Positions 1-5,533 of a stretch of DNA of 7,129 nucleotides are shown here, piece after piece; position 1 is the stretch's first letter, and the number at the start of each line of letters is the position of its first letter. Made by a program: the position numbers and the translations under genes. The notes beneath the pieces are model-generated. The model was not told the DNA's origin. It made no database searches and was given only the letters and a program-made list of their open reading frames with translations. The DNA is from Rhodobacterales bacterium (GTDB lineage: Bacteria; Pseudomonadota; Alphaproteobacteria; Rhodobacterales; Rhodobacteraceae), in the NCBI GenBank assembly GCA_013298485.1, contig JAAFHS010000124.1:1-7129 (forward strand). Reading direction: 5' to 3'.

Positions 1-797
1 TCGATTTTGCGGGCGTGGTCGAGGCGTCATCGGATGCGCGCTACAGGCCGGGCGATAAGGTGGTGCTGACAGGCTGGCGCGTGGGCGAGGCGCATTGGGG
101 CGGCTATGCCACCAAGGCGCGGGTCAGGGCGGATTGGCTGGTGCCATTGCCGCCCGCGCTGTCGCCGCGCATGGCGATGGCGGTGGGCACGGCGGGGCTG
201 ACGTCGATGCTGGCGGTGATGGCGCTGGAGGATCACGGGCTGACGCCGGACAAGGGCGAGGTGCTGGTCACGGGGGCGGCGGGCGGCGTGGGGTCGGTGG
301 CGACGGCGATCCTGGCGCAGCTGGGGTATCAGGTGGTGGCGGTGACGGGGCGGCCGGAGACGGAAAGCTATCTGCGCGACCTTGGTGCCGCGCGCATCCT
401 GCCACGGGCCGAGATCGCGGAGACAGTGAAGCGACCGCTGGAATCCGAGATGTGGGCGGGCTGCATCGATGCCGTGGGCGGGGCGATGCTGGCGCGGGTG
501 CTGGGGCAGATGAAGTACAATGCCTCGGTCGCGGCGGTGGGTCTGGCGGGCGGGGCGCACCTGCCGGCATCCGTGATCCCGTTCCTGCTGCGCGGGGTCA
601 ACCTTTTGGGCATCGATTCCGTGCTGCGCCCCCATGCCGACCGGGTGCGCGCCTGGGACCGGATCGCCGCCGATCTGCCGATGGACCGGCTGGAGACGAT
701 GATCCGCCCTGCCGTGCTGGCCGATCTGCCCGCCCTGGGTGCGGCAATCCTGAAAGGCGATGTGCAAGGGCGGGTCGTGGTGGATGTGAACGGGTGA
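1..797 (+). CDS. acuI: Acrylyl-CoA reductase-like MDR oxidoreductase (AcuI/YhdH family), 5'-truncated
   Basis: This is a zinc-independent medium-chain dehydrogenase/reductase. The AcuI/YhdH family reduces acrylyl-CoA to propionyl-CoA with NADPH in the cytosol, which removes toxic acrylate made during DMSP or 3-hydroxypropionate metabolism. The gene is cut by the left edge; the reading frame is open from base 3 (reading DFAGVV) to TGA at 795-797, about 264 residues of a protein that is usually near 325-330. Visible family marks are the N-terminal-domain text RPGDKVVLTGWRVGE, the Rossmann glycine motif VTGAAGGVGS at about 267-296, and the following VVAVTGRPET, where the TGR segment is typical of NADPH binders. 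The C-terminus GRVVVDVNG is the normal family ending, so the 3' end is intact. A GTG at 15 opens the frame but lies inside the conserved domain and is not the true start. Family is certain; the acrylyl-CoA substrate is inferred from close resemblance, and a general quinone-oxidoreductase-like role is the alternative. Confidence 0.88.
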   Translation, partial: DFAGVVEASSDARYRPGDKVVLTGWRVGEAHWGGYATKARVRADWLVPLPPALSPRMAMAVGTAGLTSMLAVMALEDHGLTPDKGEVLVTGAAGGVGSVATAILAQLGYQVVAVTGRPETESYLRDLGAARILPRAEIAETVKRPLESEMWAGCIDAVGGAMLARVLGQMKYNASVAAVGLAGGAHLPASVIPFLLRGVNLLGIDSVLRPHADRVRAWDRIAADLPMDRLETMIRPAVLADLPALGAAILKGDVQGRVVVDVNG

Positions 798-819
798 AAA
801 TTGACGGCTGTCAATTTTC
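796..819 (+). terminator. Perfect 10-bp hairpin at the acuI stop codon (terminator or operator-like palindrome)
   Basis: GAAAATTGAC (796-805), loop GGCT, then its exact reverse complement GTCAATTTTC (810-819). The stem begins inside the acuI stop codon and its 3' arm carries TTTT, so an intrinsic terminator for acuI is the simplest reading. However, no clean T-run follows the stem. The core TTGAC-N4-GTCAA also has the form of a dimeric-repressor operator (for example TetR type). The palindrome is seen directly; its function is inferred. Confidence 0.45.
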
Positions 820-903
820 GGCTTTACTCAATGAAATCAACGATATAAATCTCTGAAATTGGGTCAGTTTAACACTTCCTTAATGTTTGGTGACCGGGGG
901 TGT

Positions 904-925
904 GCCGGGCTGAAGCCCGGCCTAC
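904..925 (-). repeat. REP-like palindromic unit (GTAG-type)
   Basis: An 8-bp perfect stem (GCCGGGCT 904-911, loop GA, AGCCCGGC 914-921) is followed by CTAC at 922-925. Read on the minus strand this is GTAG followed by a GC-rich palindrome, which is the layout of bacterial REP elements mobilised by TnpA-REP (RAYT) transposases. The pair at 6664-6724 has the same layout with a different stem. GTAGG-plus-palindrome units are, as I recall, frequent between genes in Rhodobacterales. No RAYT gene is in this window, and copy number in the genome cannot be judged here. Confidence 0.5.
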
Positions 926-937
926 GCCTGCCCGGCA

Positions 938-959
938 ACTGCCAATGATGGTTGGCAGT
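938..959 (+). repeat. Second intergenic hairpin between acuI and the class V aminotransferase
   Basis: ACTGCCAA (938-945) pairs with TTGGCAGT (952-959), with a possible T-G wobble extending the stem to 946/951. GCA 935-937 could pair with TGC 961-963 around a bulge. A smaller stem CGTGC-TT-GCACG follows at 964-975. No T-run follows, so this is not an obvious terminator. It may be part of the neighbouring REP-like element or a structured leader of the next gene. In the rest of 798-1035 I see no convincing promoter or ORF. Confidence 0.35.
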
Positions 960-1020
960 GTGCCGTGCTTGCACGCACTGTACTTGACCCCGCGCGCGGC
1001 GAAGGCCACCACTGCGCGCA

Positions 1021-1026
1021 AAGGAG
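1021..1026 (+). promoter_or_regulatory. Ribosome binding site of the class V aminotransferase
   Basis: AAGGAG with a 9-base spacer to ATG 1036. It is the strongest Shine-Dalgarno in the window, fixes the start of this gene, and excludes later in-frame ATGs. Confidence 0.75.
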
Positions 1027-1035
1027 CCCCCAATC

Positions 1036-2256
1036 ATGCTTGATCTTGACTTCGTCCGCGCGCAGTTCCCCGCCTTCACCTCGCCCGCCCTTGCGGGGCA
1101 GGCGCATTTTGAGAATGCAGGCGGGTCCTACCCCTGTGCCCGTGTCGTGGACCGCCTTGCGCGGTTTTACCATGAGCGCAAGGTGCAGCCCTATCACCCG
1201 TTTCCGCCGTCCGAGATTGGTGGGGCGGAAATGGACGAGGCGCGCGACAGGTTGGCGGCGATGATGGGGGTTGCAGCGGATGAGGTGAGTTTCGGACCCT
1301 CAACCTCGGCCAATACCTATGTGCTGGCGCAGGCGATGCGGCAGTGGATGGCGAGCAAGGGTGCCATCGTCGTGACCAATCAGGACCATGAGGCGAATTC
1401 AGGCGTGTGGCGCAGGCTGGCTGACAGCGGGGTCGAGGTGCGCGAATGGCAGGTGGATGCGCAGACAGGGCTGCTGGACTCCGCCGATCTGGCAGCGCTG
1501 CTGGCCGATGGGCAGGTGCGGCTGGTGGCTTTTCCGCAATGTTCGAATGTGGTGGCGGCGATCAATGATGTGGCGGCGATCTGCGCGATGGCGCGGGCGG
1601 CAGGGGCGTGGTCGGTGGTGGACGGCGTCAGCTATGCGCCGCATGGACTGCCGGACATTCCCGCCTTGGGATGCGATGTCTATCTGTTTTCGGCCTACAA
1701 GACCTACGGGCCGCATCAGGGGATCATGACGATTGCCCGCGCGATGGCCGAGGCGTTGCCCGCGCAGTGCCACTTCTTCAATGCGGGCACGCTTTACAAG
1801 CGGTTCACGCCTGCAGGCCCGGACCATGCGCAGATCGCGGCCTGCGCGGGGATCGCCGACTACATCGACGATCTGGCGGCGCATCATGGGATTGCGGGCG
1901 ATGCGGCGGCGCGCAACCGTGCTGTGCATGATATGATGCGCAGTGCCGAGGTGGCGGTGGTTGCACCCTTGCTGGACTATCTGGCGGCGCGCAACGACCT
2001 GCGGCTGATCGGGCCGCGAGATGCGCAGGCGCGTGCGCCCACCGTGGCCGTGGCGCTGGACCGGGCGGCGGAGCCTGTGGCGCGCGCGCTGGGTCTGCGC
2101 GGATTCAACTGCGGCGGCGGGGACTTTTACGGCGTGCGGCCCCTGACGGCGATGGGGGTTGATCTGGACCGGGGTGTCTTGCGCATGAGCCTGACCCATT
2201 ACACCAGCGCGGATGAGGTGGCGGGGCTGATTGCAGCGCTGGATGCGGTGCTGTGA
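1036..2256 (+). CDS. Cysteine desulfurase-like PLP-dependent enzyme (aminotransferase class V, VC1184-type subfamily)
   Basis: A 406-residue, complete, probably cytosolic fold-type I PLP enzyme. ATG 1036 is chosen because AAGGAG lies at 1021-1026, nine bases upstream, and the N-terminus (LDFVRAQFPAF, then HFENAGGS near residue 24) matches the subfamily start. Motifs in order: GPSTSANTY (88-95) for PLP phosphate binding, NQDHEAN with His118 expected to stack on the cofactor, VVDGVSYAPH with Asp196 for the pyridine nitrogen, and FSAYKTYGPHQG with the Schiff-base Lys222. The Lys motif is SAYK rather than the SGHK of SufS/CsdA. The usual RxGxHCAxP catalytic-Cys loop is replaced by GFNCGGGDFYGVRP, which holds Cys359 in a different setting. 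Cysteine desulfurase activity is therefore not assured; the protein may be an aminotransferase or lyase of unknown substrate. No suf or isc genes are adjacent, and it appears to be a single-gene unit ended by the hairpins at 2274-2308. Confidence 0.87.
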   Translation: MLDLDFVRAQFPAFTSPALAGQAHFENAGGSYPCARVVDRLARFYHERKVQPYHPFPPSEIGGAEMDEARDRLAAMMGVAADEVSFGPSTSANTYVLAQAMRQWMASKGAIVVTNQDHEANSGVWRRLADSGVEVREWQVDAQTGLLDSADLAALLADGQVRLVAFPQCSNVVAAINDVAAICAMARAAGAWSVVDGVSYAPHGLPDIPALGCDVYLFSAYKTYGPHQGIMTIARAMAEALPAQCHFFNAGTLYKRFTPAGPDHAQIAACAGIADYIDDLAAHHGIAGDAAARNRAVHDMMRSAEVAVVAPLLDYLAARNDLRLIGPRDAQARAPTVAVALDRAAEPVARALGLRGFNCGGGDFYGVRPLTAMGVDLDRGVLRMSLTHYTSADEVAGLIAALDAVL

Positions 2257-2273
2257 CGGAAACGTGACCACAA

Positions 2274-2310
2274 AGGGGGCTTTACGCCCCCTCTTGGCCG
2301 CTGGCCAATT
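2274..2310 (+). terminator. Tandem hairpins after the class V aminotransferase, probable terminator
   Basis: The first stem is AGGGGGC (2274-2280), loop TTTAC, GCCCCCT (2286-2292), followed by CTCTT. A second perfect stem TTGGCC (2294-2299), loop GCT, GGCCAA (2303-2308) follows within two bases and ends in TT. The first stem is a plausible rho-independent terminator with a poor U-tract. It lies 18 bases past the stop codon and upstream of a new promoter, as expected at a transcription-unit boundary. Confidence 0.55.
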
Positions 2311-2351
2311 CACCCCCGCAGGATAGTTAGCAACAGAGGAAGCCGCAAAAG

Positions 2352-2380
2352 TGATCCGATTGGGCGGCTTACGCGTAAGG
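2352..2380 (+). promoter_or_regulatory. RpoE (sigma-E/ChrR)-type ECF promoter in front of the photolyase operon
   Basis: TGATCC at 2352-2357 (-35) is followed after 16 bases by CGTAAG at 2374-2379 (-10), so the spacing TGATCC-N18-TAAGG is met. The consensus known for Rhodobacter sphaeroides RpoE, released from the anti-sigma factor ChrR by singlet oxygen, is about TGATCC-N18-TAAGA. Transcription would begin near 2386-2388, about 20 bases before ATG 2408. TGATCC also occurs by chance inside several genes here, but where I looked no TAAGR follows at the right distance; this copy sits just upstream of the gene type known to be under that regulon. Confidence 0.72.
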
Positions 2381-2388
2381 CTATGTAA

Positions 2389-2415
2389 ATGAAAGATTTC
2401 CTTGGATATGTCTGA
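2389..2415 (+). other. Possible 8-codon upstream ORF (MKDFLGYV) overlapping the photolyase start
   Basis: ATG 2389, eight sense codons, then TGA at 2413-2415, ending inside the photolyase start region in another frame. The inferred transcription start (2386-2388) would make it leaderless or nearly so. It could arise by chance; I list it because the photolyase has no strong Shine-Dalgarno and may depend on coupling. Confidence 0.2.
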
Positions 2416-3817
2416 TGCCCCGCTGATCCTTTGGTTTCGCCGCGACCTGCGGTTGGGCGATCATCCGATGCTGGCGGCCGCTGTTGCGTCGGGTCGGCCG
2501 CTGATCCCTGTCTTTATTCTGGACCCCGAGACGGAAAGCATCGGGGCGGCGGCGAAGTGGCGGCTGGGCCTGTCGCTGGCAGCCCTGGATGCGGATTTGA
2601 AGCGGATCGGATCACGGTTGACGTTCCGGCGCGGGGTCGCGCTGGCGGTGCTGCCGGGGTTGATCGCGGATACGGGTGCGGCAGGTGTGCATTGGTCGCG
2701 CCTCTATGATCCGGCGGCGATTGCACGGGATACGGGCGTCAAGGCGGCGCTGAAAGGTACGGTGGAGGTGGTGAGCCACGCGGGCCATCTGCTGCATGAA
2801 CCCCATACGGTTGAGACGGGGACAGGCGGGTTCTACCGCGTCTACACGCCCTATTGGCGCGCGGTGAAGGACCGGGATGTGGCCTCGCCTGCGGCAGCCC
2901 CAAAGGCGCTGCGCGGCCCTGGGGCGTGGCCTGCGTCGGATGATCTGTCCGGCTGGCATCTGGGGGCGGCGATGCAACGGGGGGCGGACGTGGTGCGCCC
3001 CGCGCAGAGGGTGGGCGAGGGCGCGGCGCTGGACCGGCTCGACTGGTTCCTGTCAGGTGCTGTGCAGGACTATGCGGAGGCGCGCAATCTGTGCGCGGTG
3101 GCGGGCACATCGGGCCTGTCGCAGAACCTGGCCCTGGGCGAGATCGGGCCGCGCATGGTATGGCATGGGGGGATGCGCGCGCTGCATGAGGGGCGGGCGG
3201 GGGCGGAGACATTCCTGAAAGAGATCGTCTGGCGCGAGTTTGCCTATCATCTGATGTATCACACACCGCATATCACGACCGGGAACTGGAAACCGGAATG
3301 GGACAGCTTTCCCTGGCGCGGCGACAATGCGGATGCGGAACGCTGGCGGCAGGGCATGACGGGCGAGCCGTTCGTCGATGCGGCGATGCGCGAGATGTAT
3401 GTCACAGGCACGATGCACAACCGGGGCAGAATGATCGTGGCGAGTTATCTGACCAAGCATCTGATGACGGATTGGCGGGTGGGCATGGCGTGGTTTGCCG
3501 ATTGCCTGACGGATTGGGACCCAGCATCGAATGCGATGGGCTGGCAATGGGCGGCGGGGTCGGGCCCGGATGCAGCACCCTATTTTCGGGTGTTCAATCC
3601 GGCCACGCAGGCCGAGAAATTTGATGCGGGGGCCGTGTACCGCAAGCGGTTCATCGCGGAGTTGTCGCGTGATCCGGGGGCAGAGGCGCGGGGCTATTTC
3701 GAGGCCGTGCCGCGCAAATGGGCACTGGACCCGGCAAAGCCCTATCCGGCGCCGCTGATTGACCTTGGGGAAGGCCGCGCCCGGGCGTTAAAGGCTTATG
3801 GGACAAGAAACTCTTGA
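2408..3817 (+). CDS. phrA: Deoxyribodipyrimidine photolyase, class I CPD type
   Basis: A 469-residue FAD enzyme that uses blue/near-UV light to split cyclobutane pyrimidine dimers in DNA. The N-terminal alpha/beta antenna domain begins LILWFRRDLRLGDHP (7-20); the FAD-binding helical domain spans about 265-465. Counting against E. coli PhrB from memory gives an electron-transfer tryptophan triad W303, W356, W379 with the same 23- and 53-residue spacings as W306, W359, W382. N375 corresponds to the flavin-N5 asparagine N378. N338 and M342 match N341 and M345; Met rather than His at the latter points to CPD rather than (6-4) repair. E272 and W275 match E274 and W277. ATG 2408 is preferred over TTG 2402, since the protein then begins MSDAPLILWF; the ribosome site is weak (AAAGA at 2392-2396). 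It is the first gene of a four-gene unit behind an RpoE-type promoter, and its stop lies 53 bases before the Cfa-like start. The antenna pigment cannot be told from sequence. Confidence 0.95.
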   Translation: MSDAPLILWFRRDLRLGDHPMLAAAVASGRPLIPVFILDPETESIGAAAKWRLGLSLAALDADLKRIGSRLTFRRGVALAVLPGLIADTGAAGVHWSRLYDPAAIARDTGVKAALKGTVEVVSHAGHLLHEPHTVETGTGGFYRVYTPYWRAVKDRDVASPAAAPKALRGPGAWPASDDLSGWHLGAAMQRGADVVRPAQRVGEGAALDRLDWFLSGAVQDYAEARNLCAVAGTSGLSQNLALGEIGPRMVWHGGMRALHEGRAGAETFLKEIVWREFAYHLMYHTPHITTGNWKPEWDSFPWRGDNADAERWRQGMTGEPFVDAAMREMYVTGTMHNRGRMIVASYLTKHLMTDWRVGMAWFADCLTDWDPASNAMGWQWAAGSGPDAAPYFRVFNPATQAEKFDAGAVYRKRFIAELSRDPGAEARGYFEAVPRKWALDPAKPYPAPLIDLGEGRARALKAYGTRNS

Positions 3818-3859
3818 GCGTGATAGACGTATCTGTAACGGTAGAGACACAAGACCCTC

Positions 3860-3867
3860 GGGGGAGG
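3860..3867 (+). promoter_or_regulatory. Ribosome binding site that favours ATG 3871 for the Cfa-like gene
   Basis: GGGGGAGG lies just ahead of ATG 3871. The spacer is short (3 bases from the last G), but the site is much better than anything before the alternative TTG 3814 or GTG 3820. Confidence 0.5.
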
Positions 3868-3870
3868 CAT

Positions 3871-5082
3871 ATGACGGTTCTGACGACAACAAAGGGCGAG
3901 GTTGGCCTGCCGCGCTACTTTGCGACGGGGTTTGAAGTGGCCAAACGGCTGGCGCATGGGCGGCTGGATTTCGTGCTGCCCGACGGGCGCAGGTTCCGGG
4001 CCGAGGGGTCAAAGCCGGGGCCGGTGGCGGAAATCACCATCCACAATCCGGACACGTTCGGGCGGCTGATCCGCGAAGGCGATCTGGGGTTCTGCGATGC
4101 CTATCTGGATGGCTGGTGGTCGACGCCCGACCTGATGGCGTTCATGGATCTGATCCATCAGGGCAATGAAGCCGTTTATGATGGCTATCCGGGCATGGCG
4201 GTGATCCGCACCTTCGAGAAGCTGCGCTTCTGGTGGCAGTCAAACTCGAAAATGCAGGCGAGGAAGAACATCGCCTATCACTATGATCTGGGGAATGAAT
4301 TCTATCAGTTGTGGCTGGATGACACGATGACCTATTCATCGGGGCTGTTCACGACGGGGCAGGAAAGCCTGGAAAAGGCGCAAGAGCAGAAATACGCGAG
4401 CATGGTCGATCAGATGGGTGCGAAACCCGGCGATCATGTGCTGGAGATCGGCTGCGGCTGGGGCGGGTTTGCGGAATATGCGGCGCGCGAGCGGGGGCTG
4501 CGGGTCACGGGCCTGACGATCAGCCAGGCGCAGCATGACTATGCGGTGGCGCGGATTGCGAAGGCGGGGCTGGCGGACCGCGTGGAAATCAAGATGCAGG
4601 ATTACCGCGATGAGACGGGCCTTTACGACGGGATCGCGTCGATCGAGATGTTCGAGGCGGTGGGCGAACGCTATTGGCCGGTCTATTTCAACACGCTGCG
4701 CGACCGGTTGAAACCGGGGGGGCATGCGACGCTGCAGATCATCACCGTGCAGGATAAGCGCTGGGAAGTGTACAAGCGGGGCGTTGATTTCATTCAGAAA
4801 TATATCTTTCCGGGCGGGATGCTGCCCTCACCCAAGGCGCTGAAATCCGAAATTGCGCGTGCGGGGCTGCACCTGAAAGGGTCGATCCAGTTCGGGCAAA
4901 GCTATAGCCAGACCCTGCGCCGCTGGCATGAGGTGTTCAACGACCGCTGGCCGGAAGTGGCCAAAATGGGTTTTGATGACCGGTTCCGGCGGATGTGGAA
5001 CTTTTATCTGACCTCTTGCGCGGGAACGTTTGGCGGCGGTAACTGCGATGTGACACAGATCACTGTGACCCGTCGTCCATAA
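3871..5082 (+). CDS. cfaA: Cyclopropane-fatty-acyl-phospholipid synthase family methyltransferase
   Basis: A 403-residue SAM-dependent enzyme expected to act at the inner membrane on double bonds of unsaturated phospholipid acyl chains. The N-terminal lipid-binding part (about 30-125, with GDLGFCDAYLDGWW) precedes the Rossmann domain, marked by YHYDLGNEFYQLWLDDTMTY (136-155) and the SAM motif VLEIGCGWGG (190-199). Compared with E. coli Cfa from memory, Glu239 is kept as E262 and Tyr317 as Y345. Cys139 is replaced by S157 and His266 by Q289; these bind the bicarbonate ion in E. coli. The enzyme may therefore be a true cyclopropane synthase with an altered site, or a methylase making methyl-branched chains, such as UfaM in the Rhodobacter furan fatty acid pathway. 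ATG 3871 is chosen on its ribosome site and on the N-terminal sequence; a TTG at 3814 overlapping the photolyase stop would add 19 residues. It is second in the photolyase operon, and TrgA follows after 10 bases. Confidence 0.9.
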   Translation: MTVLTTTKGEVGLPRYFATGFEVAKRLAHGRLDFVLPDGRRFRAEGSKPGPVAEITIHNPDTFGRLIREGDLGFCDAYLDGWWSTPDLMAFMDLIHQGNEAVYDGYPGMAVIRTFEKLRFWWQSNSKMQARKNIAYHYDLGNEFYQLWLDDTMTYSSGLFTTGQESLEKAQEQKYASMVDQMGAKPGDHVLEIGCGWGGFAEYAARERGLRVTGLTISQAQHDYAVARIAKAGLADRVEIKMQDYRDETGLYDGIASIEMFEAVGERYWPVYFNTLRDRLKPGGHATLQIITVQDKRWEVYKRGVDFIQKYIFPGGMLPSPKALKSEIARAGLHLKGSIQFGQSYSQTLRRWHEVFNDRWPEVAKMGFDDRFRRMWNFYLTSCAGTFGGGNCDVTQITVTRRP

Positions 5083-5092
5083 AGGTGCCCCT

Positions 5093-5533
5093 ATGCCGAC
5101 CGCCGCAAAACTCGTCGCTGCCGTTCTGTTCGCAGCGCTTTCCCTGTTCGTTGCCGATCTTTACCAGCAGGGGATCACGGACGGCACGATCACCACTTAC
5201 CTCGTGCCGGGGAGTGCGGCGGTCGGGTTGATCTGCGGCTGGCGCGTCATGGGGCGGCTGGTGGGTAAGGGGATGGGCGATGCGATAGGGTCGGGGATCC
5301 GCACGGCGCTGACCATCGTGTTCTTCGCGCTGCTGCTGTTTTCGATCTATGAGATGGTCGTGACATCGACCAAGGGCCTGTATGACGGGCCGATGGAGGC
5401 GGTACTCGCCATCTTCGACATCATGCTGAAATACGGACGGGGGCTGATCTCGCCGGAAATCATCGGTAGCATTCTGGTGGGTGGCGGGCTTGCGGGCATG
5501 GCGACCGAATGGGCCGATCGCCGCTGGCCATGA
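5093..5533 (+). CDS. trgA: TrgA family integral membrane protein (tellurite-resistance locus)
   Basis: A 146-residue, very hydrophobic protein with four likely membrane segments near residues 4-21, 36-54, 69-90 and 119-137. The start ATG 5093 has AAGG at 5082-5085, seven bases upstream, overlapping the last base of the Cfa stop codon. Overall pattern and position directly before a TrgB-type NUDIX protein identify it as TrgA, named from the trgAB locus that raises tellurite resistance in Rhodobacter sphaeroides. Its molecular activity is not known to me, and no catalytic or metal-binding motif stands out. Given the operon, a role in membrane or oxidative-stress tolerance is more plausible than dedicated tellurite defence; that is inference. 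Its stop overlaps the next start (ATGA at 5530-5533), so the two are probably translated together. Confidence 0.83.
   Translation: MPTAAKLVAAVLFAALSLFVADLYQQGITDGTITTYLVPGSAAVGLICGWRVMGRLVGKGMGDAIGSGIRTALTIVFFALLLFSIYEMVVTSTKGLYDGPMEAVLAIFDIMLKYGRGLISPEIIGSILVGGGLAGMATEWADRRWP

Noticed and set aside
27..767. Open frame on the minus strand opposite acuI, and a Gly/Ala-rich plus-strand frame at 95-856
   Set aside because: Both are composition artefacts of a GC-rich gene; the acuI frame carries the conserved Rossmann motif.
801..829. TTGACG as the -35 box of a housekeeping promoter
   Set aside because: At 16-18 bases downstream there is only TTTACT/TTACTC, a poor -10. TATAAA at 844 is too far away, and the hexamer is better explained as half of the palindrome.
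984..1010. TTGACC upstream of the class V aminotransferase as a promoter
   Set aside because: The spacer and expected -10 region is entirely GC-rich (around GAAGGCCACC), with no -10-like hexamer.
1399..2313. Long open frame (304 codons) on the minus strand opposite the class V aminotransferase
   Set aside because: It has an Arg/His/Gln-rich composition without motifs and lies opposite a clear PLP enzyme.
5509..5533. ATG 5509 as the trgB start
   Set aside because: It would overlap trgA by 25 bases and add MGRSPLA, while ATG 5530 gives the common ATGA coupling and begins just before the conserved FFFFGTL loop.
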